The notes under the pieces: generated by a model | What the model saw: only the letters and a program-made list of their open reading frames with translations | Told to the model about the DNA's origin: nothing | Databases searched by the model: none | NCBI GenBank assembly: GCA_003567495.1 | Contig: PWZK01000151.1 | Span: 1-7,724, forward strand | Reading direction: 5' to 3' | From: Candidatus Brocadiaceae bacterium | Lineage (GTDB): Bacteria; Planctomycetota; Brocadiia; SM23-32 | Length of the DNA: 7,724 nt | Part shown: one piece after another, positions 1-7,346 of the stretch | Position numbering within the stretch: position 1 is the stretch's first letter | Layout: each line of letters starts with the position of its first letter | Position numbers and translations under genes: made by a program

Positions 1-395
1 GAATACCCGAACGTCATACGGATTTTATTTTCCCGGTGATAGCCGAAGAATGGGGTTATCTGCGCACGGCGGCTTTCGTGTTCTACTACTTTTCAATAAG
101 CCTTCTGCTGTGGAAAATGACCTTTGATAATCAAGATCCGTTCGGAAGACTTTTGACCGGCGGTGTAATGGCCGCATTCACAGTGCAGGGGGCTCTGCAT
201 ATGGCTATCTCGCTTCGCCTGGCGCCCATAACCGGGCTTACCCTGCCGCTGGTAAGTTACGGCGGATCCTCGCTGGTGGCGACAATGGCCGCGCTCGGCA
301 TTGCGGCAAACGCTTTTATGCGACAGAGGAAAAAGTGGGAAGATGCGCCTAATTCTTTTTCAAGACTTCGCTTGAAAAAGAGCCTTTTATCCTGA
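1..395 (+). CDS. rodA: SEDS-family peptidoglycan polymerase, RodA-like, C-terminal part (5' truncated by window edge)
   Basis: The reading frame is open from base 3, so the gene starts before the window and the GTG at 36 is internal. The visible 130 residues are the end of a SEDS glycosyltransferase, the integral membrane enzyme that polymerises lipid II into glycan strands together with a class B PBP. The opening PERHTDFIF followed by VIAEEWG is the conserved SEDS loop. Two hydrophobic spans follow (YLRTAAFVFYYFSISLLLW, and the stretch around MAAFTVQGALHMAISLRL). Then comes the family signature PITGLTLPLVSYGGSSL, a last membrane span (VATMAALGIAANAF) and a basic cytoplasmic tail. PLVSYGGSS is closer to RodA than to the PFISYGG usual in FtsW, so elongasome RodA is preferred; FtsW or SpoVE is not excluded. 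The position normally occupied by Asn in 'NIGM' before the signature reads ALHM here. The serine hydrolase gene follows 45 bp downstream and may be co-transcribed. Confidence 0.85.
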   Translation, partial: IPERHTDFIFPVIAEEWGYLRTAAFVFYYFSISLLLWKMTFDNQDPFGRLLTGGVMAAFTVQGALHMAISLRLAPITGLTLPLVSYGGSSLVATMAALGIAANAFMRQRKKWEDAPNSFSRLRLKKSLLS

Positions 396-440
396 TTTAT
401 GTCGTTGGTTTATGAAATATGCGGGTTAAATTACATTCCA

Positions 441-1652
441 ATGACAAAAAAAACAACAAAGAGACGTTACTTTATACTATGGTGCTTTGTAATGAGCATG
501 CTCTTTTTGCCTCTGCTCACTGCATGTGGAAAAACCTTTTCGCGCATCAAACTGGATCGCGACGAAGCTGCGGCCATGCGTCTTGCCCTGACAGGTGACA
601 TTAAGGCGGAAGTTGACAGCCTCGCAAGTCCGCTGATCGAGCACGGACGCACCCCGGGGCTTGTCGTTGGTGTTTTACTGCCGGACGGAAGAAAAAAAAT
701 ATTCGCATACGGTGTAACCAAACGCGAAAACGGCCGCCGGCCCTGCAAAGATACGCTCTTTGCAACAGGCTCGGCGAGCAAGGGGTTTACCGCAGCCGCA
801 GCATCGCTGCTGGTTTGGGAAGATCGTCTCTCGTGGGATGATACGCTGGCGGATCTTTTGCCCCGGGAAGTCCCGCTCAGCGACGATGCAAAAAAAATCA
901 CCCTGTTGCAACTGGCCACTCATACCTCCGGGCTGCCGCGTCAGCCGTTTACACCCCGGTTTGCAGCCTATTTTATGCAGTATCTGTTTACCGGCAAAAA
1001 CTTCTATCGTCACATAGACCGCAATTATGTGCTGGACTACCTGGAGGGCTTCAGCGCACCGCTTTTCCGCGATTACGGGTATTCCAATATAGGCTACGGA
1101 TTGCTGGGATATGTTATGGAGCGACAAACCGCCAATGACCTGGAAACGCTGGTAAACGAAAAGATTTTTCGTCCTCTGGGCATGGAATCCACAGGCTACG
1201 ACAGAGAGCGGCTGCCGGGTCATGAGGCGCGGGCACGCGCTCACGCCGGGGACCACCCAAAATTTTTCCGGCGCGGCCGGCGCGTGCCCGAATGGGAGTT
1301 CACCGACGTTCTGCTCGGTGCCGCTGGTGCTTATTCAACGGCAAACGACATGCTTACCTTCGCCCGTGCACATTTGAGACCAACAGAAGACAACACCCTT
1401 GCTCGGGCGCTGGAAGACACCCTGACCGTGCGAGTTGAACGCGAGGGCGTAGACAGGGCGCTCGCGTGGGCCGTTGATGATGTTGACGGACACAAAATCA
1501 CCTATCAGATCGGATTCGTAAGCGGGTACAGCTGCTATATCGGGATGGACGTGGTCAACAAAACGGCCGTGGTAACGCTGCAAAACAGTCTGAACTGGAC
1601 CGAAAGCATAGGCCACAGGCTGCTGCTTCGCATGGCACGCAGTCAGAAATGA
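441..1652 (+). CDS. Lipoprotein serine hydrolase of the beta-lactamase / class C penicillin-binding-protein-like family
   Basis: A start at 441 gives 403 aa and a clean lipoprotein signal: a basic MTKKTTKRR head, a hydrophobic core, and the lipobox L-T-A-C with Cys29 as the acylation site. An in-frame ATG at 399 would put 14 uncharged residues before this signal, so 441 is preferred; neither start has a clear Shine-Dalgarno. The mature protein carries the SxxK motif (Ser111-Ala-Ser-Lys114, in TGSASKGFTA), the LLxHTSGL-like stretch at 155-165, and YxN (Tyr214-Ser-Asn216). LGAAGAYSTANDM at 292-304 is the usual 'GGlxSTa.DmarF' element. The expected third motif (HxG/KTG, usually HGG...GYSS) reads Gln356-Ile-Gly358 before FVSGYSCYIG, so the general family fits but catalysis may be altered. 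Such proteins act as D,D-peptidases, esterases or amide hydrolases; the substrate cannot be read from the sequence. The gene sits just after a rodA-like gene, which favours an envelope role. Its stop overlaps the convergent pyk stop by 10 bp. Confidence 0.9.
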   Translation: MTKKTTKRRYFILWCFVMSMLFLPLLTACGKTFSRIKLDRDEAAAMRLALTGDIKAEVDSLASPLIEHGRTPGLVVGVLLPDGRKKIFAYGVTKRENGRRPCKDTLFATGSASKGFTAAAASLLVWEDRLSWDDTLADLLPREVPLSDDAKKITLLQLATHTSGLPRQPFTPRFAAYFMQYLFTGKNFYRHIDRNYVLDYLEGFSAPLFRDYGYSNIGYGLLGYVMERQTANDLETLVNEKIFRPLGMESTGYDRERLPGHEARARAHAGDHPKFFRRGRRVPEWEFTDVLLGAAGAYSTANDMLTFARAHLRPTEDNTLARALEDTLTVRVEREGVDRALAWAVDDVDGHKITYQIGFVSGYSCYIGMDVVNKTAVVTLQNSLNWTESIGHRLLLRMARSQK

Positions 1653-3118
1653 AGCAGTTTCAGCATGTCGGTGCCGCCCGTAGTTCTGGTGGAAGGACCG
1701 GCTATACATACCAGCGTGTCGCCGGCTTCTGCGATGCCTTCTTTAAGCATCCGCTCCCGTCCCATGGCAATCATATCATCGGTGTTTTTCAACGCCGGGA
1801 ATTTGAGCGGTATAACGCCCCACACCATGGAAAGGCGCCGGTAGGTGTTGTTATCGGGTGTAAGAGCATATACAGGAAGCCTTGTCCTGTGCTGTGCGAC
1901 GAATCCGGCCGTAGCGCCCGTCATGGTAAAAGCTGCTATTGCCTTTGCTCCGACATCCAGCGCCACACTGCATGCAGAGGCGGCAAGCGAGCGGGTATGG
2001 TTTGTATCCGTTGCTCGTTGCCCGGCATTATGATATGCCTGCCACATCTCCGGCGGAACCGTTTCGGCCCGGGTCGCTATTTTGTTCATCATACTCACGG
2101 TTTCCAGGGGATAACGGCCTATTGCCGTCTCGCCACTGAGCATTACCGCGTCTGAACCGTCAAGTATCGCATTGGCCACGTCACTTGTTTCAGCCCTGGT
2201 CGGACGAGGGTTTCTGATCATTGAATCCAGCATCTGCGTGGCTGTAATGACCGGTATAGCCAGGTTGTTTGCCGAATTGATGATATGCTTCTGTGCCGGC
2301 GGCACTTCTTCCAGTTCCATCTCGATACCCAGGTCGCCCCGTGCCACCATGACGGCGTCGGCTGCGCCGAGTATCTCTCCAAGGTTTTCTACAGCCCGGG
2401 AGCGTTCTATTTTGGCGACTATGGCAGGCGTGTGGGAGCCGGCCGCTTTTTCCATTTCGGCGCGCAGTTTCAACAACTCTTCGGCACGGCTCACAAAGCT
2501 CATGGCAACGTAATCCACGCCGCACTCTATGCCGAGGGCCAGGTCCATTATATCTTTTTCGGTGGGCGGGGTGATAGACAATTCGGTGCCGGGCAGGTTG
2601 ATGCCCTGGTTCTCACGCAGTAATCCTCCGGTGACAACCCTGCATTTTACTTCTTTGCCGGCGATTTTCACGACGGCGAGTTCGATTAAACCGTCGCTGA
2701 TCAGTATTCGGCCGCCGGGTTCGACATCTTCAGCCATTTGTGCGTAGTCTGTGCTTATAAGGTCGGCATTGCCTGGAAAATCGCCTGACCTCACAGACAC
2801 CCGCGCATCTTTCTGAAGTTCCACGTTTTTGCCGTTCTTCAGTCTTCCAGTGCGCAGGCGCGGCCCCTGCAAGTCCTGCATTACGGCTATCGGCAAATCC
2901 AGGTTTTCGGCCTGCGATCGAATTGTCTCTATAACACGCCTGTGCCAGTCGTGTGTTCCATGCGAGAAGTTCATGCGGAACACATTTACGCCGGCTTTCA
3001 TAAGGCTTCCGATCAGCTCGGGCGTCTCGCAAGCCGGTCCGGCAGTGGCCACTATTTTGGCCTTTCGGTGTTTTTTTTTGCCATTAAATCCCATTGGAGC
3101 GTATCCGTTAACCCGCAC
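1643..3118 (-). CDS. pyk: Pyruvate kinase
   Basis: Converts phosphoenolpyruvate and ADP to pyruvate and ATP, the last step of glycolysis, in the cytoplasm. The 491 aa span the full family length: N-terminal barrel strand KIVATAGPA (21-29), substrate-binding Arg48-Met-Asn50-Phe-Ser52-His-Gly, and B-domain entry DLQGPRLRTG (82-91). The B-domain follows to about 185, then the catalytic Lys236 in VAKIE, the metal/PEP site ARGDLGIE (259-266, Asp262), and ATQMLDSM with NPRPTRAE (293-310). SDAVMLSGETAIGRYP completes the barrel, followed by a complete C-terminal domain to IAGPSTRTTGGTDMLKLL. The residue matching Glu117 of rabbit M1 is Arg87, preceded by Leu-Gln (see findings). The GTG at 3118 gives the longest frame; an ATG at 3094 (Met9, 483 aa) is equally possible, since neither has a strong ribosome site. 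The gene lies 37 bp after the S41 protease stop, probably the same transcript. Confidence 0.97.
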   Translation of the reverse strand: MRVNGYAPMGFNGKKKHRKAKIVATAGPACETPELIGSLMKAGVNVFRMNFSHGTHDWHRRVIETIRSQAENLDLPIAVMQDLQGPRLRTGRLKNGKNVELQKDARVSVRSGDFPGNADLISTDYAQMAEDVEPGGRILISDGLIELAVVKIAGKEVKCRVVTGGLLRENQGINLPGTELSITPPTEKDIMDLALGIECGVDYVAMSFVSRAEELLKLRAEMEKAAGSHTPAIVAKIERSRAVENLGEILGAADAVMVARGDLGIEMELEEVPPAQKHIINSANNLAIPVITATQMLDSMIRNPRPTRAETSDVANAILDGSDAVMLSGETAIGRYPLETVSMMNKIATRAETVPPEMWQAYHNAGQRATDTNHTRSLAASACSVALDVGAKAIAAFTMTGATAGFVAQHRTRLPVYALTPDNNTYRRLSMVWGVIPLKFPALKNTDDMIAMGRERMLKEGIAEAGDTLVCIAGPSTRTTGGTDMLKLLHF

Positions 3119-3155
3119 ATTTCACGCGTCCCGTATGATGTAAGAAATATGCAGG

Positions 3156-4406
3156 TTAATTCTCGTCCGTCAGTTCTTTAAGAAATCTGAAGGCGCGTTC
3201 TTTTTGATCTGATTTTGCCTCGACGTATTTTTGGATCCATTCGCTGACTTGCTTTTCATCGGGCCTGTGGGGAGCCGGCGGAAGTTCGCCCGAGATAATG
3301 TCGGGCTCGATTCCTTTTCCTTCGATGATCATATCCTTCCCTGCTACGTATGTGGCCACTTTCAACGCAAGCCCTGAACCGTCAGGCAGCCCGAACAGGG
3401 TGTCCACCGATCCCTTCCCGACGGTATTGACGCCGATCACGGTAGCCCTCTGGTGGCTCTGGAGCGCTCCGGCCAGAATTTCGGCGGCGCTGGCACTGCC
3501 TTCGTCCACAAGCACTGCCATCGGCAGCGCCGTACCAACCATGGTAGTGGCTTCGGCCCTGAATTCTTCTATAACACCGGCCTTTGTTGCTTTTACACTG
3601 ACGATAGGTCCCTCTTCCAAAAACATGTCGGCCACCAGAACCGCCACCTCCAGCAACCCGCCGGGGTTATCCCGCAAATCCAGTATCAGAGCATCCACCC
3701 TTCTCTCCGCATTCATATCACGCCAAGCCTGCCGGATGCCGGCCACGCTTTGCGCATCGAAGCTTTGCAGTCTTAAAAAGCCGATACCGTCCTGCAGTAA
3801 TTCCCATTTGACGGGAGCCAGTTCTAAAAGCGTCCTTTCCAGCCTGAACAGTTTTTCTTCGCCCGTTTCAGGGTCCAGAAGGGTAATATCAACCGTCGTG
3901 CCCGGCTTGCCCCTTATGGCGGAGACCAGTTCCTGGAACGTTAGGTCGACGGCTGGCGTGTCGTTGACCTTAACAATTATATTGCCGGAGCTTATACTTG
4001 CTTCTTCAGCCGCTCCGCCCGGTATCAGACCTGTTATGAGGGCTTCTCCGTTGACCGGGCGCACCTGGATGCCGACACCCCCGAAACGCCCTTCCACTGT
4101 TTCATCCGCTTTGTGCAGCTGTGTCGGGGAAAGGTATCTGCTGTAGGGGTCGTCAAGACTTTCTATGATGCCGCGCATTGCGGCTTCAAACAACTGTTCG
4201 TCATCGGTATCCGGATAATGTTCCGGTATCAACTCAAGGGCCGCCTGAAATGACGCGAGTTTCAGACGTATATTTTTTGGAGGGCGCTGAAGGTGCTGAC
4301 GTATAGTAAATCCGGCCATGGCCAGTATCAATATAATGCTCAATGCCGGCAGGTAACGATATCGGTTCCCCTTGTTTGTGTCAGTTTTTGCATTTGGCAT
4401 GGACAT
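3156..4406 (-). CDS. C-terminal processing peptidase, S41 family (CtpA/CtpB-like), with PDZ domain
   Basis: Membrane-anchored serine protease of the tail-specific/carboxyl-terminal processing family, acting on the periplasmic or outer side on C-termini of envelope proteins. The 416 aa comprise a short basic N-terminus, one membrane anchor (about 19-33, LPALSIILILAMAGF), and an N-terminal cap with the DDPYSRYLSP landmark (85-94). A PDZ domain spans about 106-190: FGGVGIQV, ITGLIPGGAAEEASISSGNIIVKVND, the IRGKPGT loop. The protease core has LDLRDNPGGLLEVAV (242-256), the nucleophile Ser306 in DEGSASAAEI, and Lys331 in the GKGSV motif. GKGIEPDI (363-370) closes the domain. Ser306 and Lys331 are 25 residues apart, as in CtpB, but the Gln expected four residues after the Lys is Asp335 (codon GAC). 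The ATG at 4406 is preceded by a good ribosome site. The gene lies between the clpB-distal REP element and pyk on the same strand, so it probably heads a protease-pyk transcript. Confidence 0.95.
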   Translation of the reverse strand: MSMPNAKTDTNKGNRYRYLPALSIILILAMAGFTIRQHLQRPPKNIRLKLASFQAALELIPEHYPDTDDEQLFEAAMRGIIESLDDPYSRYLSPTQLHKADETVEGRFGGVGIQVRPVNGEALITGLIPGGAAEEASISSGNIIVKVNDTPAVDLTFQELVSAIRGKPGTTVDITLLDPETGEEKLFRLERTLLELAPVKWELLQDGIGFLRLQSFDAQSVAGIRQAWRDMNAERRVDALILDLRDNPGGLLEVAVLVADMFLEEGPIVSVKATKAGVIEEFRAEATTMVGTALPMAVLVDEGSASAAEILAGALQSHQRATVIGVNTVGKGSVDTLFGLPDGSGLALKVATYVAGKDMIIEGKGIEPDIISGELPPAPHRPDEKQVSEWIQKYVEAKSDQKERAFRFLKELTDEN

Positions 4407-4414
4407 GTTTGTTA

Positions 4415-4422
4415 CCTTCCCC
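4415..4422 (-). promoter_or_regulatory. Ribosome binding site of the S41 protease
   Basis: On the minus strand GGGGAAGG stands 8 bases before the ATG at 4406. It is the clearest Shine-Dalgarno in the window, and it supports this start over the second in-frame ATG two codons later. Confidence 0.7.
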
Positions 4423-4478
4423 GAATCGAGCGATTGGCCCGGCCTCCAACTTTACGGATAAACATTGAACGTATATAT

Positions 4479-4618
4479 TCAGTGAACCACGTTAAAAGTA
4501 GCGCAGGCGTCCTCGCCTGCATTCGTTTTTGTGTAGCGCTCCGGCCTCCCGTACGATGCAGGCGGGACGCCTGCGCTACAAAAGGCAACTATTGTAGTAA
4601 ACCAACGTGGTTCACTGA
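4479..4618. repeat. 140-bp palindromic double-REP (BIME/MITE-like) element between clpB and the S41 gene
   Basis: The ends are perfect 15-bp inverted repeats: TCAGTGAACCACGTT (4479-4493) and its complement (4604-4618). Nested inside is a second inverted pair, 4498-4521 against 4557-4579, which match except for one inserted base. Each inner arm is itself a REP-type hairpin: GCAGGCG-TCCT-CGCCTGC at 4503-4520 and GCAGGCG-GGA-CGCCTGC at 4558-4574. A third copy of the arm start, TGTAGCGC (4532-4539), also pairs with 4573-4580. No protein gene is present and no target-site duplication is visible. The element begins 11 bp after the clpB stop, so on the clpB transcript it could fold into a long stem that stabilises the 3' end or attenuates read-through into the protease gene. 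REP doublets are usually dispersed by RAYT-type Y1 transposases; none is present here. Confidence 0.85.
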
Positions 4619-4629
4619 GGACTTACCAT

Positions 4630-7230
4630 TCATGATTTTGCCCCGGATTCGATCACGAGCTCGCCTCCCTGCGCATCGACTTCTATGCGATCGCCTTCGC
4701 TGAACTCGCCTTCCAGCATACGCCGGGCCAGCGGATTTTCAACCAGCTGCTGAATCGTTCGGTGCAGCGGCCTGGCGCCGTAAACGGGGTCAAACCCTTT
4801 TTCAGCTATCAGCCTGCGGGCGGCAGGAGTAACGTCGATTGAGAGATTGCGTTCTTCGACCCGACCGGCAAGGTATCGCAACTGTATATCCGCGATATCT
4901 TCCATCAGGTCTTCTGTCAGTGCGTTGAAAACGATAATCTCGTCTATCCTGTTAAGAAACTCCGGCCGGAACTGCTCTCTCAGGGCCTGTTTGACTGCGG
5001 TCTCCATCTCTTCCCTGTCTCCGCTTCCGGTGAGATTCTGTATCCATTCGCTGCCCACGTTGGAGGTCATCACAAGTATTGTATTCTTGAAATCGACCGT
5101 TCGCCCTTTTCCGTCGGTCATGCGCCCGTCATCGAGCACCTGGAGAAGCGAATTGAATACTTCTCTGTGGGCCTTTTCGATCTCGTCGAAAAGCACCACG
5201 GAATACGGGCGGCGTCGCACTGATTCGGTGAGCATGCCGCCCTCTTCATAGCCCACATATCCGGGAGGAGCTCCGATAAGGCGCGCCACGGAATGCTGCT
5301 CCATAAATTCGCTCATATCGAGCCTTATCATGGCGTCTTCATCATCGAACAGAAACTGAGCGAGCGCCTTGCACAGCTCGGTCTTGCCGACTCCGGTCGG
5401 CCCAAGGAAGATAAAAGACCCCAGCGGGCGGTCGGGGTCCTGCAACCCGGCACGCGCACGCCTGACCGTATTCGAGACGGCCCTTACTGCTTCTTCCTGG
5501 CCGACCACGCGCCGGCGCAGCAGGTCCTCCATACGCAACAGTTTTTCTTTTTCGCTCTCCAGCATCCTGCTGACCGGTATGCCCGTCCAGTGCGAGACGA
5601 TGGCGGCGATATCTTCCGGCTCGACGTCCTCTTTCAGGAGCCGGTTCTTTGCCTGAACATCCTTTAGCCTTTCGTGTTTTGTTTTCAGCTCCTCCTGCAG
5701 CCGGCGCAACCGGCCGTATCGTATCTGGCTTACCTTTTCCAGGTCTCCGGCACGCTGGGCGTTCTGTTCTTCCGCGCGCGCCGATTCCAGCTGCTGGTTG
5801 AGTTCGCGGATTTCAGAAATCGCCTGTTTCTCGTTTTGCCACTGCGTTGCAAGCGTATTTTCCCTCTCTTTCAGATCGCCGAGCATTTTTTCGACCTTTT
5901 TCAGCCGGTTTTTTGACGCCGTGTCTTTTTCCTTCCGCAGTGCTTCTTTTTCGACCTGAAGCTGCGTTATACGCCGCCTTACCTGATCCAGTTCGGCGGG
6001 AAGGCTGTCTATCTCCACGCGCAGCTTTGATGCGGCCTCATCTATAAGGTCTATGGCTTTGTCCGGCAGAAACCTGTCTGTTATATACCGGTGACTCAAT
6101 TTTGCGGCGGCCACGAGTGCGCTGTCGGAGATGCGAACCCCGTGGTGAACCTGGTATTTTTCTTTCAGACCGCGCAGTATGGCCACGGTATCCTCTTCCG
6201 TCGGTTCGTTTATGCTGACTATCTGAAAACGCCGCTCAAGCGCAGCGTCGTTTTCTATATACTTTCGGTATTCGTCCAGTGTAGTAGCGCCGATGCAGTG
6301 GAGTTCGCCCCTGGCGAGGGCGGGTTTCAGCATGTTGCTTGCATCAACCGCCCCTTCGGCGGCCCCTGCGCCCACCACGGTATGCAGTTCGTCGATAAAC
6401 AGTATGATACGCCCCTCCTGCTGCTCTATTTCTTTAAGCACAGCTTTTAGCCTGTCTTCGAACTCGCCCCGGTATTTAGCTCCGGCCACCAGCGCTCCCA
6501 TATCCAGCGCGAGAACTTTCCTATTTTTCAGGCTTTCGGGCACATCGCCGTCGAGTATGCGTCGGGCCAGCCCCTCGGCTATGGCAGTCTTCCCAACGCC
6601 GGGTTCGCCGATAAGTACCGGATTGTTTTTGGTTCTGCGGCTCAGTACCTGAATAACCCTCCTTATCTCGCTGTCTCTGCCTATAACCGGGTCTATTTTG
6701 TCCTGCCTGGCCATCTCCACAAGATCGCGAGCGTAGCGCTGGAGGGCCTGATATCGCCCTTCGGGGTTCTGGTCGGTAACTCTCTGGCTGCCACGCACCT
6801 GCTGGAGCGCAGCCAGCAGGTTTTTGCGGTTGGCGCCGTGCTTGTTCAACACAGCGGCGCTTGCGCCCGCCCCGTCTTCCAGCATGGCGAGCAGCATATG
6901 CTCGGTGCTGACATAGTCGTCTTTAAGCTGACCTGCCTCTTTTTCGGCCGCCTGGAGGGTTTTTGAAAGCTGATCCGATACGTAAATGCTGTCCGCGCCG
7001 CCGCCTCTGACCTGTGGTATTTTATCCAGCTCGATTTCTACTTCAGAGCGCACGGAATCGGGTGCGGCGCCGATTTTCTGCAGAATGGGCCGCACTATAC
7101 CGTCGTGCTGCTCCAGAAGCGCCAGCAACAGGTGCAGTGTGTCGATCTGCTGCTGATTTCGCTCTGCAGCGGCCTTTTGCGCCCTTTCAAGTGCTTCCTG
7201 GGCCTTTATGGTAAAATTATCCATCCGCAT
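4630..7230 (-). CDS. clpB: ATP-dependent disaggregase ClpB (Hsp104/Clp AAA+ chaperone)
   Basis: A cytoplasmic hexameric AAA+ chaperone that extracts and threads aggregated proteins with DnaK/DnaJ/GrpE. The 866 aa match the usual 850-870. The N-terminal Clp repeat domain covers 1-145 ([35 protein letters not shown]). NBD1 has Walker A GEPGVGKT (208-215), Walker B ILFIDE (276-281), pore loop KYRGEFEDR (Tyr253), arginine fingers Arg333-Arg334 and [13 protein letters not shown] long charged coiled-coil middle domain runs from about 405 to 530; it separates ClpB from ClpA and marks a DnaK-dependent disaggregase. NBD2 has Walker A GPTGVGKT (610-617), pore loop GYVGYEEGG (657-665), Walker B VVLFDE (678-683), TSN sensor 1 (722-724), arginine finger Arg761 and sensor 2 GAR (818-820). 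All catalytic residues are intact. The ATG at 7230 is used; the ATG at 7224 (Met3) is equally plausible and the ribosome site is weak (GAGA about 10 bases upstream). No CIRCE operator is seen upstream. Confidence 0.98.
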   Translation of the reverse strand: MRMDNFTIKAQEALERAQKAAAERNQQQIDTLHLLLALLEQHDGIVRPILQKIGAAPDSVRSEVEIELDKIPQVRGGGADSIYVSDQLSKTLQAAEKEAGQLKDDYVSTEHMLLAMLEDGAGASAAVLNKHGANRKNLLAALQQVRGSQRVTDQNPEGRYQALQRYARDLVEMARQDKIDPVIGRDSEIRRVIQVLSRRTKNNPVLIGEPGVGKTAIAEGLARRILDGDVPESLKNRKVLALDMGALVAGAKYRGEFEDRLKAVLKEIEQQEGRIILFIDELHTVVGAGAAEGAVDASNMLKPALARGELHCIGATTLDEYRKYIENDAALERRFQIVSINEPTEEDTVAILRGLKEKYQVHHGVRISDSALVAAAKLSHRYITDRFLPDKAIDLIDEAASKLRVEIDSLPAELDQVRRRITQLQVEKEALRKEKDTASKNRLKKVEKMLGDLKERENTLATQWQNEKQAISEIRELNQQLESARAEEQNAQRAGDLEKVSQIRYGRLRRLQEELKTKHERLKDVQAKNRLLKEDVEPEDIAAIVSHWTGIPVSRMLESEKEKLLRMEDLLRRRVVGQEEAVRAVSNTVRRARAGLQDPDRPLGSFIFLGPTGVGKTELCKALAQFLFDDEDAMIRLDMSEFMEQHSVARLIGAPPGYVGYEEGGMLTESVRRRPYSVVLFDEIEKAHREVFNSLLQVLDDGRMTDGKGRTVDFKNTILVMTSNVGSEWIQNLTGSGDREEMETAVKQALREQFRPEFLNRIDEIIVFNALTEDLMEDIADIQLRYLAGRVEERNLSIDVTPAARRLIAEKGFDPVYGARPLHRTIQQLVENPLARRMLEGEFSEGDRIEVDAQGGELVIESGAKS

Positions 7231-7248
7231 GTTTTTAATTTCTCACGC

Positions 7249-7274
7249 ATTTTCAGAGGCTTCGCTCGGAAAAT
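7249..7274. other. Imperfect hairpin upstream of clpB
   Basis: ATTTTC (7249-7254) pairs with GAAAAT (7269-7274), and GAG (7256-7258) with CTC (7265-7267), around a GCTTCG loop with one A/G mismatch. It lies 18 bases before the clpB start, within its probable 5' untranslated leader. It could be a leader structure, a weak terminator for transcription from the right, or chance. There is no long T-run on either side. Confidence 0.35.
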
Positions 7275-7277
7275 TTG

Positions 7278-7290
7278 GCGCCTTCGGCGC
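7278..7290. other. Short GC hairpin in the clpB upstream region
   Basis: GCGCC-TTC-GGCGC is a perfect 5-bp stem with a 3-base loop, immediately beside the larger hairpin at 7249-7274. With that hairpin and the heptamer array it fills the region where a clpB promoter is expected. I could not recognise convincing -35/-10 boxes there. Confidence 0.3.
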
Positions 7291-7300
7291 GGTACGGAAA

Positions 7301-7335
7301 AATATCCAATATCCAACACCCAATATCCAATATCC
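7301..7335. repeat. Heptanucleotide tandem array, left arm of the inverted repeat around the four-helix-bundle pseudogene
   Basis: Five consecutive 7-bp units: AATATCC, AATATCC, AACACCC, AATATCC, AATATCC. Bases 7301-7331 are a perfect 31-bp inverted copy of 7550-7580. The array lies 11 bp beyond the pseudogene's original stop (7347-7349), so it would form the 3' side of a stem in a minus-strand transcript. Confidence 0.9.
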
Positions 7336-7346
7336 AAGTTAATGCG

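Noticed and set aside
399..440. Upstream in-frame start for the serine hydrolase at 399
   Set aside because: It would place 14 extra residues before a clean lipoprotein signal peptide and has no ribosome site; 441 fits better.
675..1256. Minus-strand reading frame of 193 codons within the serine hydrolase
   Set aside because: The plus-strand gene has signal peptide and active-site motifs; this frame has none and is a shadow.
3298..4146. Long plus-strand reading frame of 282 codons
   Set aside because: It lies antisense within the S41 protease, has a Ser/Pro-rich composition typical of a reverse-strand shadow, and has no recognisable domain.
4474..4623. Target-site duplication flanking the 140-bp palindrome
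   Set aside because: The bases outside the two ends (ATAT on the left, GGAC on the right) do not match, so no duplication can be claimed.
4293..4703. Plus-strand frame of 136 codons across the clpB-protease gap
   Set aside because: It spans the start of the protease gene, the REP palindrome and the end of clpB, and its translation is explained by those features.
7231..7300. CIRCE (HrcA) operator upstream of clpB
   Set aside because: No TTAGCACTC...GAGTGCTAA-like inverted repeat is present; the hairpins seen there have different sequence.
7301..7335. Heptamer arrays as a CRISPR array
   Set aside because: The repeats are 7 bp with no spacers, and no cas gene is present.
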